From Pseudonocardiales bacterium (GTDB lineage Bacteria > Actinomycetota > Actinomycetes > Mycobacteriales > Pseudonocardiaceae), in the NCBI GenBank assembly GCA_026393175.1, contig JAPLAT010000272.1:1-35645 (forward strand): 35,645 nt of DNA, in the 5' to 3' direction. Every line of letters begins with the position of its first letter. The first letter of the stretch is position 1. Below the pieces are notes generated by a model. That model ran no database searches and was not told where the DNA came from. It saw nothing but the letters and a program-made list of their open reading frames with translations. This document shows, piece by piece, positions 1 to 7,349 of this stretch. Both the position numbers and the translations under genes were made by a program.

Positions 1-302
1 GCCCGCATCCGCTTCTTCACCGCGGTGCCGCCCTCGGCCGGGCCGGTGACGAGCCGGACGTCGCCCGCGAGCCGGCGGCGCAGCCGGGCGCCGTCCGCGT
101 CGTCGGCCAGCGCCGTGACCAGCGTGACCGCGACGCCGGACGCCGCGAGCACTGCCGCCGCCAGCCCGGCCCCGCCGGGCCGGTCCCGCTCGGCCGCGAC
201 GTCGAGCACCGGCACCGGGGCGTCCGGGCACAGCCGGTCCGCGCTGCCCTCGACGTCGACGTCGAGCAGGACGTCGCCGACGACGACCACGCTCCCGTTC
301 AC
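1..302 (-). CDS. PfkB-family sugar kinase, N-terminal part (cut by window edge)
   Basis: About 100 N-terminal residues of a ribokinase/PfkB-fold carbohydrate kinase; the rest lies outside the window. The GTG start overlaps the hldE stop codon in a GTGA junction, which implies translational coupling. Visible features are the opening beta strand with GDVLLDVDVEG (residues about 9-19), a substrate-loop sequence RPGGAGLAAAVLAASG near residues 45-60 (compare PGGAANVA in hldE), and a KKRMR stretch at the edge. The family phosphorylates sugars or sugar phosphates with ATP. Because the gene follows an intact bifunctional hldE, it is a second heptose-kinase-like gene in the same operon. Its substrate is unknown: it could act on heptose, or on another sugar of the glycan. 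Family assignment is fairly sure, role is inferred from context. Confidence 0.75.
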   Translation of the reverse strand, partial: MNGSVVVVGDVLLDVDVEGSADRLCPDAPVPVLDVAAERDRPGGAGLAAAVLAASGVAVTLVTALADDADGARLRRRLAGDVRLVTGPAEGGTAVKKRMR

Positions 303-1834
303 GAGCTCACCTCCGCGTCCCGGATCCGCTCGACGATCGCGGCCGTCGAGTGGTCGGACAGGTAGTCGAGGACCCGCACGCGGCCGCCGAGGCGCTCCAC
401 GACCGGGGTCTCGGTCAGCATCTGCGGCGTGTAGTCGCCGCCCTTCGCGTACACCTCGGGGCGGATCGCCTCCAGCAGCGCGACCGGGCTGTCCTCGTCG
501 AAGGAGGTCACCAGGTCGACGCCGTCGAGCGCCCCGACCACCCCGGCGCGGTCGGCGAGCGGGTTGACCGGGCGCCGCGGGCCCTTGAGCCGGGCCACGC
601 CGGCGTCGCTGTTGAGGGCGACCACGAGCACGTCGCCCAGCTGCCGGGCCTGCCGCAGCGAGGCGACGTGGCCGCGGTGCAGCACGTCGAAGCAGCCGTT
701 GGTGAACACCACCCGGTGGCCGAGCCTGCGGTGCTCGCCCAGCGCGGCCAGCAGGTCGGGCACCGACAGGACCCGGCCGCGGTCGGCGTGGGCGAGCCGG
801 GCGGTCAGCGCCCCGGTGTCGCACACGGCGGTCCCCGGGCGGGTCACCACGACGTCGGCGGCGGCCTGCGCCACCGCGAGCACCTCCCCCGCCGTGGCGT
901 CCATGCAGCGGGCCAGCGCGGCCGCCGCGACGAACGTGTCGCCCGCGCCGCAGGCCTCGGACTGCGGGACGGCGGCCGCGGCCGCGGCCCGCAGGACGGG
1001 CCCGGGACCGCCGGGCAGCAGCAGCGAGCCGTCCACGTCGAGGGTGAGCAGCACGTCCGCGCCGCCGACGCGGTCGCGCAGTGCGCCGTGGTGCCGCACG
1101 CCCCAGGCCGGGCGGTCGGTCACCGGTGGGGACACCCCCAGTGCCGTCGCGGCCTCGGCGAGGCTCGGCGTGACGACGTCCGGGCGCAGCGACGCCCAGG
1201 CCGCCACGTCGTGGGCGTCCACGACCAGCAGCGCGATCTCGTCGCGGCGCCGGCGCAGGCGCTCCCGCACCGCGTCGGGCAGGGCGCCGAGACCGTAGTC
1301 GGCGATCACGACGGCGTCCGGGGCGGTGTCGAGCAGTGCGTCGACCGCCTCCACCAGCGCCGCGACCGTCTCCGGGCGCGGCGGACCGGCCGGCCCGGCG
1401 TCGAACCGGGCGACCGTCTGCCCGGCCGTCGTCAGCCGCCGCTTGACCACGGTGTGCCGGCCGGGCTCGGTCACCGTGTGTGCGGTGCCGATCCCGCGCC
1501 GGGCCAGCGCCCCGTCCAGCACGGCGGCGTCGGCGTCGTCACCCCGCACGCCGACGAGCTCCACCCGGGCGCCCAGCGCGGCGAGGTTGGCGGCGACGTT
1601 GGCGGCGCCGCCGGGTGCGGAGCGGGTCTCGGCCAGCTCCACGACCGGCACCGGGGCGTCGCGCCCCAGGCGGTGCGCGGGACCGGAGAGCCACTGGTCG
1701 AGCAGGGCGTCACCGAGCACGAGCACGGACGGCGCCGCGCGGGCGATCCGCCCGGCCAGCGCCGCCGGGGCGGGCGGCACGGCCGGGGACGGCGGCAGGG
1801 ACGGGGAGGCGGACGGCGGGGTCGGGTGCCTCAC
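299..1834 (-). CDS. hldE: Bifunctional heptose 7-phosphate kinase / heptose 1-phosphate adenylyltransferase
   Basis: A 511-residue protein with the full HldE (RfaE) architecture. The N-terminal PfkB kinase (about residues 25-330) shows GDALLDQ, the sugar-binding loop APGGAANVAANLAALGA and the catalytic GAGDTF motif. The C-terminal nucleotidyltransferase (about 370-505) shows FTNGCFDVLHRGHV, LNSD and KGGDY. Known family role: phosphorylation of D-glycero-D-manno-heptose 7-phosphate at C1, then, after GmhB removes the 7-phosphate, adenylylation to ADP-heptose; cytosolic. The GTG start overlaps the upstream SDR stop (GTGA), and the stop overlaps the next kinase. gmhA and gmhB sit in the same operon, so the pathway is complete to ADP-D,D-heptose. 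The N-terminal 20 residues are Pro/Ser-rich and may not be folded. Confidence 0.93.
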   Translation of the reverse strand: MRHPTPPSASPSLPPSPAVPPAPAALAGRIARAAPSVLVLGDALLDQWLSGPAHRLGRDAPVPVVELAETRSAPGGAANVAANLAALGARVELVGVRGDDADAAVLDGALARRGIGTAHTVTEPGRHTVVKRRLTTAGQTVARFDAGPAGPPRPETVAALVEAVDALLDTAPDAVVIADYGLGALPDAVRERLRRRRDEIALLVVDAHDVAAWASLRPDVVTPSLAEAATALGVSPPVTDRPAWGVRHHGALRDRVGGADVLLTLDVDGSLLLPGGPGPVLRAAAAAAVPQSEACGAGDTFVAAAALARCMDATAGEVLAVAQAAADVVVTRPGTAVCDTGALTARLAHADRGRVLSVPDLLAALGEHRRLGHRVVFTNGCFDVLHRGHVASLRQARQLGDVLVVALNSDAGVARLKGPRRPVNPLADRAGVVGALDGVDLVTSFDEDSPVALLEAIRPEVYAKGGDYTPQMLTETPVVERLGGRVRVLDYLSDHSTAAIVERIRDAEVSS

Positions 1835-2595
1835 GGCCACGACGGCTCGGTCGAGGCGGCCACCACCATCTCGCGGACCTCGCAGCCCTCGGGGCGGGTG
1901 AGCGCGAAGAGCACGGCGTCGGCGACGTTGGCCGGGTCGTTGAGCTGCGCGTCCGGCCCGGGGCGGTACTGCTCGGTGCGGCCGTCGAAGAAGGCGGTGT
2001 CCATGCCGCCCGGGACGAGCAGGGTGAGCCCCACCTCGCCGGCCAGCTCCGCAGCCAGCGCCCGGCTCATGCCGATCACCCCGAACTTCGACGCGCAGTA
2101 GGCGCTGGCGTCGGACAGGGCGCGCAGGCCCAGCGTCGAGGCGACGGTGACGATCCGGCCGCGCGAGCTGCGCAGGCGGGGCAGGGCGGCCCTGATCACC
2201 GCGGCCGTGCCGAGCAGGTTGACCTGCACGACGCGGTCCCAGTCCTGCCCGGGGACGTCCTCCAGGCGGCCGCACCGGTCGGTGCCGGCCGCGGTGACCA
2301 CGCCGTCCAGGCCACCGGCGCGGGCGGCGAGCTCGGCGACGGCGGTCTCGGCCTCGCGGGCGTCGGCGAGGTCGACCACGGCGGTGGGGGCGTCGGCCAG
2401 CTCGGGGCCGACGGCGTCGCGGGGGTCGACGCGGTCGAGCAGCAGCGGCCGGCCGCCCGCGGCGAGCACGGCGCCGGCGACGGCCCGGCCGAGTCCGGAG
2501 GCGGCGCCGGTCACGAGCACGGTGCCGACGTCGCGCGCAGCCGAAGAAGGGGCGGTGCTGTCGGACGGGGCGGTGCGGTCGAGGGTGCGGGTCAC
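1831..2595 (-). CDS. Classical short-chain dehydrogenase/reductase in heptose operon
   Basis: A 254-residue classical SDR. The Rossmann nucleotide-binding motif TGAASGLG lies near residue 30, and the catalytic Ser and YCASK (YxxxK) lie near residues 160-177. The GTG start has GGAGAG three bases upstream; the reading frame further upstream is a shadow of gmhA. The first about 20 residues are Ser/Thr/Asp-rich and disordered-looking. It is 23 bases after gmhA and overlaps hldE by four bases. It is too short, and its motifs are wrong, for HldD, the extended-SDR epimerase of ADP-heptose. It may oxidise or reduce a heptose intermediate or another sugar; that is inference from location only. Confidence 0.85.
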   Translation of the reverse strand: MTRTLDRTAPSDSTAPSSAARDVGTVLVTGAASGLGRAVAGAVLAAGGRPLLLDRVDPRDAVGPELADAPTAVVDLADAREAETAVAELAARAGGLDGVVTAAGTDRCGRLEDVPGQDWDRVVQVNLLGTAAVIRAALPRLRSSRGRIVTVASTLGLRALSDASAYCASKFGVIGMSRALAAELAGEVGLTLLVPGGMDTAFFDGRTEQYRPGPDAQLNDPANVADAVLFALTRPEGCEVREMVVAASTEPSWP

Positions 2596-2618
2596 GATCT
2601 CTCCAGGGGGGTCGGGGG

Positions 2619-3257
2619 TCAGGACGCGACGCGGCGCAGCGCGGGCGCGCGCCGGGCGAGCGCCGCCTCGACGGCGCGGCAGAGCATGTGCACGGCGACG
2701 AGGTGGCCCTCCTGCACGGTGGCGGTGTCGCCGGGCAGGCACACCGCGTCGGTGCAGGCCTGCGCGAGCGGGTTGGGGCCGGGGCCGGTCAGCGCCCAGG
2801 CGTGGGCGTCGCGGCGCCGGGCGGCGGCCGCCGCTTCCACCAGGTTGGGGCTGGCGCCGCTCGTGGACAGCAGCAGGACGACGTCCCCGGCGCGGGCGTG
2901 CGCGTCGACCTGGCGGGCGTAGACCTGCTCGAAGCCGTAGTCGTTGCCGATCGCGGTCAGCGCCGAGGTGTCGGCGTGCAGCGCGATCGCGGAGAACGGC
3001 TCCCGCTCGCGGTCGAAGCGGCCGACGATCTCGGCGGTCAGGTGCTGGGCCTCCGCCGCGCTGCCGCCGTTGCCCGCGGCGAGCAGCCTGCCCCCCTCGG
3101 CCAGCCGGGCCGCGAGCACGCTCCCCCAGCCCTCCAGGGTGGGGGCGGCGGTGCGCAGCGCGGGCAGGGCGTCGGCGAGGCACTGCACGTGCTGCACCAG
3201 GGGATCGACCGCGCACCGGGGGTCGAGCGGCGCGGGATCGGCGAGCGGGCCGCTCAC
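2619..3257 (-). CDS. gmhA: Sedoheptulose 7-phosphate isomerase (SIS domain)
   Basis: A 212-residue SIS-domain protein of the usual GmhA length. It converts sedoheptulose 7-phosphate to D-glycero-D-manno-heptose 7-phosphate, the entry step of nucleotide-heptose synthesis, in the cytosol. Diagnostic stretches are AAGNGGSAAEAQHLTAEIVGRF (phosphosugar-binding Ser and His/Glu residues, about 58-79), DTSALTAIGNDYG, LLLSTSGASPN and the C-terminal EGHLVAVHMLCRAVE, whose Glu and His match the zinc/catalytic positions of GmhA. The GTG start overlaps the upstream glycosyltransferase stop (GTGA). The family call is strong; the operon with hldE and gmhB supports GmhA over other SIS proteins such as DiaA. 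Confidence 0.92.
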   Translation of the reverse strand: MSGPLADPAPLDPRCAVDPLVQHVQCLADALPALRTAAPTLEGWGSVLAARLAEGGRLLAAGNGGSAAEAQHLTAEIVGRFDREREPFSAIALHADTSALTAIGNDYGFEQVYARQVDAHARAGDVVLLLSTSGASPNLVEAAAAARRRDAHAWALTGPGPNPLAQACTDAVCLPGDTATVQEGHLVAVHMLCRAVEAALARRAPALRRVAS

Positions 3258-4459
3258 GACGCGGCCCCGAGCGGCGCCCGGACCTGCAGCACCTGTTCGT
3301 ACACCGCCGCCGTCGCGGCGGCGACCTGGGCCCAGCCGTAGCGCACCTCGGCGCGCTCCCGGCCTGCGGTGCCGAACGCCTCGGCGGTCGCCGGCGAGGC
3401 GAGCAACCGGCGCAGGGCGACGGCGAGGGCCCGCGGGTCGCGCGGGGGGACGTGCACGCCGGTGACCCCGTCGACGACGGTGTCGGCGAGCCCGCCGACC
3501 GCGCTCGCCACGACCGGGCGGGCGCACGCCATCGCCTCCAGCGGGACCATCCCGAAGGGCTCGTACCAGGGCACGCACACGACGGCGTCGGCGGAGCGGA
3601 GCAGGGCGGGCGCGTCGGCGCGCGACACCGGCCCGACGAACCGCACCCGGTCCCGCACCCGCACCCGCTCGGCCAGCGCGGAGAGCCGCGCCCGGTCGGG
3701 GTCGTCGTCGCCGGTGCCGCCCGCCACCACGAGCTCGGTGTCCGGGACGCGGGTGAGCGCGAGAACGGCCTCGTCGACGCCCTTGCGGCGCACCAGGCGC
3801 CCGAGCGAGACGAGCCTGCGGAGCGCACCGCGCGGCGCGGCCGGGCCCGCGGGGGTGAACTCGGCGGTGTCCACGCCGCACGGCACGACCTCGGTCCGGG
3901 CCCGCGGCGCGCCCATGCGCACCAGCTCGTCGACCTCGTCGTTGCACGTCGCGACCACCCGGTCGACCTGCCGGGCCAGGCAGCACTCCGCCCGGATCCG
4001 GCCGGGCGGGCTGCTGTCGGCGTCGCCCTGGTGGCGGCGCTTCACCGTGCCCAGGGCGTGGAAGGTCTGCACGGTCGGCACGTCCAGGTCCCGCGCGGCG
4101 GTCAGCGCGGCCAGTCCCGACATCCAGAAGTGCGCGTGCACCACGTCGGGCCGATCCGCCCGCCACGCCCGACCGAGCGCGTGCGCCATCGCGGGCACGT
4201 GCGGCACCAGCTCGTCCTTGGGCAGCGGGACCGGCGGGCCGGCGTCGAGGTGCCGCACCCGCACCCCGGCGTCGGTGGTCACGGTCGGGGGGAGCCCGGC
4301 GTCGTCCCGGCGGGTCCACACGGTCACGTCGTGCCCGGCGCGGGCGAGCGCCTCGGCGAGCGCGCGGACGTGGACGTTCTGCCCGCCGGCGTCCGGTCCA
4401 CCCGGGTCGGCGAGCGGGCTGGCGTGCTCGGACACCAGGTCGATCTTGCGCGTCGGCAC
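3254..4459 (-). CDS. GT4-family glycosyltransferase
   Basis: A 401-residue GT-B retaining glycosyltransferase of family GT4. The N-terminal domain has the early loop SEHASPLADPGGPDAGGQNVHV typical of MshA/sucrose-synthase-like GT4 enzymes. The C-terminal domain has LVSLGRLVRRKGVDEAV and the EX7E-type segment WYEPFGMVPLEAMACARPVVAS that binds the nucleotide sugar. The chosen start is the GTG with AGGAGG and a 5-base spacer; an in-frame GTG two codons upstream (4465) sits on top of that ribosome-binding site. It follows the previous glycosyltransferase by 15 bases and overlaps gmhA by four. The substrate cannot be read from the sequence. Its place in the heptose operon suggests it builds a heptose-containing glycan, but a separate mycothiol-type role cannot be excluded. 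Confidence 0.88.
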   Translation of the reverse strand: MPTRKIDLVSEHASPLADPGGPDAGGQNVHVRALAEALARAGHDVTVWTRRDDAGLPPTVTTDAGVRVRHLDAGPPVPLPKDELVPHVPAMAHALGRAWRADRPDVVHAHFWMSGLAALTAARDLDVPTVQTFHALGTVKRRHQGDADSSPPGRIRAECCLARQVDRVVATCNDEVDELVRMGAPRARTEVVPCGVDTAEFTPAGPAAPRGALRRLVSLGRLVRRKGVDEAVLALTRVPDTELVVAGGTGDDDPDRARLSALAERVRVRDRVRFVGPVSRADAPALLRSADAVVCVPWYEPFGMVPLEAMACARPVVASAVGGLADTVVDGVTGVHVPPRDPRALAVALRRLLASPATAEAFGTAGRERAEVRYGWAQVAAATAAVYEQVLQVRAPLGAAS

Positions 4460-4474
4460 GGTCACCTCCTGGTC

Positions 4475-5596
4475 TCAGACGGCGGGCCGGACGGCCCGGT
4501 GCGGTTGCGTGCGGTGCGGTGCGGCGGGATCCGGTGCGGCGTGGTCCCGTGCGTTCCGGTCCCGCGCGGTGTCGTTCCGTGCGGCGTGGACCGGGGTGCG
4601 GGGCGCGTCGGTGCGACGGGCCCCGACGGCGGTGCGCCGATCGGCCGTGACGGTTCCGAGTACCCGGTCCCAGTCGTCGAGGAACCGCTGCAGGCCGTAG
4701 CGCTGCAGGGCGTGCGCGCGGGCGGCCGCCCCTCGCCGCCGGGCCAGCGCCCGGTCGGCGACCAGCTCGGCCAGCGCGGCCCGCAGCCGGTCCGGGTCGG
4801 TGGAGCACACGCCCGCGTGCGGCGGGACGGCCTCCAGCGCCTCGGTCGAGGCGAACGCGACGACGGGCATCCCCAGGTGCATCGCCTCGAGCAGCGAGAG
4901 GCCGAGCGAGGTCCAGCGCAGCGGGTGCAGGTAGGCCCGGCGGCGGGCGAGCTCGGCGTGCATCCGCGCCTGCGGCAGGTCGCCGCACCCGCGCACGCCC
5001 GGGCCGAGGTGGGTCTCGAGGCCGTCGGTGCCCATCCCGAACACGTCCAGCGGCACGGCGGCGGCGAACCCGGGGAGCAGGTCGGTGCCCGTGACGCGGC
5101 TGCGGCGCAGCGGCTCGTTGACCACCACCGCGGCCGAGTCCAGGTCACCGCTGAACAGGTGGCCCGGGTCGACGATCCCGTGCTCGACGACGGTGGTGCG
5201 GGTCGACCCCGCGTCCCACATCACGTCGTTGAAGTGCGTGACGTGCACGATCGTCACGTCGTCGCGGTCGGCGGCCGGGTGCCGGCTCGACGCGGCGGGC
5301 CCGCGCGGGGCGTTGTGCTCCACGAACACCACGGGGACGTCGCGGCCCGGGACGCGGCGCAGCCAGCGGGCGGCCAGGTCGAACTCCTCGGGCCGCTGCA
5401 GCACGACCACGTCGACCGGCTCGTCGCCGAGGCGCTCGGGGGTCACCTCGACCGCGGAGGACGGCCACTCCCAGGCCTCCGGCCGCCCGCCGCCCCACGG
5501 GCCGCGTTCGGGCAGCACGGGCAGCAGGTAGCGGTGGGGACCCTGGACGAACGAGGTCGTCCAGGAGCCGTGGACGTGCCAGAGCAGGATGTTCAT
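4475..5596 (-). CDS. Glycosyltransferase with low-complexity C-terminal tail
   Basis: A 373-residue GT-B-like glycosyltransferase. It starts MNILLWHVHGSWTTSFVQG; the C-terminal nucleotide-sugar domain carries SLGLSLLEAMHLGMPVVAF near residues 235-255, a GT4-like EX7E region. The ATG overlaps the upstream heptosyltransferase stop (ATGA). Residues after about 320 form an Arg/His/Pro/Ala/Asp-rich tail encoded by degenerate GTGCGGT-like repeats (4490-4600), which looks like a recent repeat expansion rather than a folded domain. Donor and acceptor are unknown. Context (GT9, GT4, gmhA, hldE) suggests assembly of a heptose-containing surface glycan. Confidence 0.82.
   Translation of the reverse strand: MNILLWHVHGSWTTSFVQGPHRYLLPVLPERGPWGGGRPEAWEWPSSAVEVTPERLGDEPVDVVVLQRPEEFDLAARWLRRVPGRDVPVVFVEHNAPRGPAASSRHPAADRDDVTIVHVTHFNDVMWDAGSTRTTVVEHGIVDPGHLFSGDLDSAAVVVNEPLRRSRVTGTDLLPGFAAAVPLDVFGMGTDGLETHLGPGVRGCGDLPQARMHAELARRRAYLHPLRWTSLGLSLLEAMHLGMPVVAFASTEALEAVPPHAGVCSTDPDRLRAALAELVADRALARRRGAAARAHALQRYGLQRFLDDWDRVLGTVTADRRTAVGARRTDAPRTPVHAARNDTARDRNARDHAAPDPAAPHRTQPHRAVRPAV
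4490..4600. repeat. Degenerate GTGCGGT-type short repeats in a glycosyltransferase 3' end
   Basis: The plus strand reads as imperfect iterations of GTGCGGT, GTGCGTTCCGGT and GCGGCGTGG. On the coding (minus) strand these specify an Arg/His/Ala/Pro/Asp-rich tail of about 40 residues. The periodicity is irregular, so this is low-complexity slippage-prone DNA and not a clean tandem array. Confidence 0.55.
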
Positions 5597-6633
5597 GCGG
5601 GCACCGCCGATCGGTCGAGGGGGGTCAGGTGGTGGACGGCCGCGACCACGTCCCGCGCCGGGACGCCGGCCAGGCACGGGTGCCCGGGGACCGGGCACTC
5701 GCGGGCGCGGGTGTCGCGGCAGGCGGCCCGCTGGTCCCCCAGCAGCACGTGCCGCACGCCCTGCGGGCGCCACCGCACCGCCGGCACGACCGGCGCGAAC
5801 AGCGACACGACGGGGGTGCCGACGGCCGCGGCGAGGTGCGCGGCGCCGGTGTTGCCGGCGACGAGCGTCCCCGCCCCGGCGAGCACCCGGGCCAGCTCGG
5901 CGAACGAGGTGCGCCCGCCCAGGTCGACGCCGTCGCGGCCGGCGACGTGCGCGGTCAGGTCGCGCTCGTCCGGCCCGCCGGTGACGACGACGCGGTACCT
6001 CCGCGCGGCGAGCAGCCCGGCGGCCTCCCGGAAGTGCCCGGCGGGCCACCGGCGCGCGGTCACGGCGGCACCCGGGTGCAGCACGACGGTGCGCGGGTCG
6101 CGCTCGACCGGCGGGACGCGGACGGCGGGCGCGCCGTCGTCACCGGGCGGGAGCCGGTAGCCGGCCGCCGCGGCGATCCGCAGCGCCCGCCCGGTCTCCG
6201 GCAGGTCCTCGGGCAGGTCCTCCCCCGGCCGCAGCCGCACGTCGAGCAGCGAGCCGGGGTGGTCCACCGACGCCCCGGTGATCCGCCCGACCCCGGCAAG
6301 GCGCAGCAGCAGCGCGGTGGGCAGCGGCGACTGGTGGAAGGAGGTGAGCAGCACCGCCGCGGACAGGTCCAGGGCGCGCAGCCGGGCGACGACGTCGGCG
6401 ATGTAGTCGGGGCGCACCGGCGGGGCGGGGGTGACCACCCAGGGCGCGGTCCACTCGACGACCTCGGCCACGCCGGGCAGCAGCCGCCCGGCCGGGGCGC
6501 CCGCCGGGCCGCAGAGCAGCACGACCTCGGCGGCCGCGGCGACGGCCCGCACGGCCGGGCCGGCGAGCAGGACGTCGCCCGCGCCGTCCAGGCGCGCGAC
6601 CAGGACCCGCGGTCGCGGCGCGGGGCCGGTCAC
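5593..6633 (-). CDS. GT9 heptosyltransferase-like protein
   Basis: A 346-residue GT9-family protein (ADP-heptose:LPS heptosyltransferase fold). Motifs seen: RVLVARLDGAGDVLLAGPAVRA at the N-terminus, VLHPGAAVTARRWPAGHFRE near residue 190, VVTGGPDERDL near 225, and LVAGNTGAAHLAAAVGTPVVSLFAP near 265-290, the donor-binding segment. GT9 enzymes add ADP-activated heptose to a growing glycan, normally LPS core in Gram-negatives. Actinobacteria lack LPS, so the acceptor here must be something else. A cluster of four Cys near residues 310-325 (ACRDTRARECPVPGHPC) is also typical of the family. The GTG start overlaps the gmhB stop, and the stop overlaps the next glycosyltransferase. Confidence 0.9.
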   Translation of the reverse strand: MTGPAPRPRVLVARLDGAGDVLLAGPAVRAVAAAAEVVLLCGPAGAPAGRLLPGVAEVVEWTAPWVVTPAPPVRPDYIADVVARLRALDLSAAVLLTSFHQSPLPTALLLRLAGVGRITGASVDHPGSLLDVRLRPGEDLPEDLPETGRALRIAAAAGYRLPPGDDGAPAVRVPPVERDPRTVVLHPGAAVTARRWPAGHFREAAGLLAARRYRVVVTGGPDERDLTAHVAGRDGVDLGGRTSFAELARVLAGAGTLVAGNTGAAHLAAAVGTPVVSLFAPVVPAVRWRPQGVRHVLLGDQRAACRDTRARECPVPGHPCLAGVPARDVVAAVHHLTPLDRSAVPA

Positions 6634-7250
6634 GCGCCCACCCCGCCCCCGGCTCCCACCGGGCCGTCGGGTGCCGGGTCGTCGGGCCGGTCACCGCCGG
6701 ACAGGGCGTCGTCCGAGGTCACCCCGTCCAGGATGGCCCGGGCGGCGGCGAGCAGGTCGCGGCGCACGACCGGGGCGTCGGCGATCTCGGTGAGCTGCGT
6801 GACGGGCGTCGGCACCAGCACGGAGCGGGCCCCCGCCGCCGCGGCGGCGCCGATGTCGGCGGCGATGTCGCCGATCACGGTGACCCGCTCCGGGGGGATC
6901 CCCAGCGCGGCCGCGGCGGAGAGCACCATCCCCGGCGCCGGCTTGCGGCAGCCGCAGCCGTCCTCGGGACGGTGCGGGCAGAGCCGCCACACGTCGAACG
7001 GGCCGAGCAGTTCCTCGACCCGGGCGTTCACCGCGTCCGCCTGGTCGCGGGTGAGGAGCCCCCGCCCGATCCCGGACTGGTTGGTGACCACCCCGGTGCG
7101 CAGCCCGGCGGCCCGGAGCAGGCCCAGGGCGGCCACCGCGGTGGGCACCGGCCGCACCAGCGCGGGATCGGCGCAGTAGGGCTCGTCGACGATCAGGGTG
7201 CCGTCGCGGTCGAACAGCACCGCGGCGGTCGACCCGGGAGCGGTAGTCAC
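6630..7250 (-). CDS. gmhB: D-glycero-beta-D-manno-heptose 1,7-bisphosphate 7-phosphatase (HAD)
   Basis: HAD-superfamily phosphatase of the histidinol-phosphatase/GmhB group. Motif I is LFDRDGTL, motif II is VVTNQSG, and motif IV is VIGDIAADIGAA. The zinc-loop sequence CPHRPEDGCGCRKP is the signature of GmhB. It removes the 7-phosphate of heptose 1,7-bisphosphate between the two HldE reactions. The start is uncertain: GTG at 7250 gives 206 residues with a normal nine-residue lead-in; TTG at 7283 adds 11 residues. Neither has a clear Shine-Dalgarno sequence. The last about 28 residues are Gly/Asp/Pro-rich and beyond the usual fold. This appears to be the first gene of the minus-strand heptose operon, and it overlaps the GT9 gene by four bases. 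Confidence 0.9.
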   Translation of the reverse strand: MTTAPGSTAAVLFDRDGTLIVDEPYCADPALVRPVPTAVAALGLLRAAGLRTGVVTNQSGIGRGLLTRDQADAVNARVEELLGPFDVWRLCPHRPEDGCGCRKPAPGMVLSAAAALGIPPERVTVIGDIAADIGAAAAAGARSVLVPTPVTQLTEIADAPVVRRDLLAAARAILDGVTSDDALSGGDRPDDPAPDGPVGAGGGVGA

Positions 7251-7271
7251 GGGAGAAGTGGTGTCCGCCCA

Positions 7272-7291
7272 GACGTCAGGCAAACGTCAGG
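7272..7291. repeat. Two ACGTCAGG direct repeats at the gmhB start
   Basis: ACGTCAGG occurs at 7272-7279 and again at 7284-7291, a 12-base period, roughly one helical turn. It lies just upstream of the GTG candidate start of gmhB and across the TTG candidate. It could be a regulator half-site pair; function is inference. Confidence 0.4.
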
Positions 7292-7300
7292 AGGCAGACC

Positions 7301-7340
7301 TACTACTCCCCGTGATGAACTACTACTCCCCGTGACGAAC
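7301..7340. repeat. 20-base tandem repeat upstream of the heptose operon
   Basis: Two head-to-tail 20-base copies (7301-7320 and 7321-7340) begin TACTACTCCCCGTGA and differ at one position (7316 T, 7336 C). They fill most of the 99-base gap between the ALDH stop and the chosen gmhB start. They are much less GC-rich than the surroundings. A partial inverted copy (GTCACGGGAG) occurs at 7246-7255. Likely a promoter/operator region for the heptose operon, by position. Confidence 0.6.
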
Positions 7341-7349
7341 GGCGCGTCC

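Noticed and set aside
1831-2595. SDR as HldD (ADP-heptose epimerase)
   Set aside because: It is a classical SDR of 254 residues with TGAASGLG and YCASK; HldD is an extended SDR of about 310-330 residues.
2147-6160. Very long plus-strand open frame opposite the heptose operon
   Set aside because: Arg/Gly/Pro-rich translation without any domain; it is the antisense shadow of high-GC codons on the minus strand, where every gene has clear family motifs.
7301-7340. Tandem repeat as a CRISPR fragment
   Set aside because: Two directly adjoining 20-base copies with no spacers and no cas genes.
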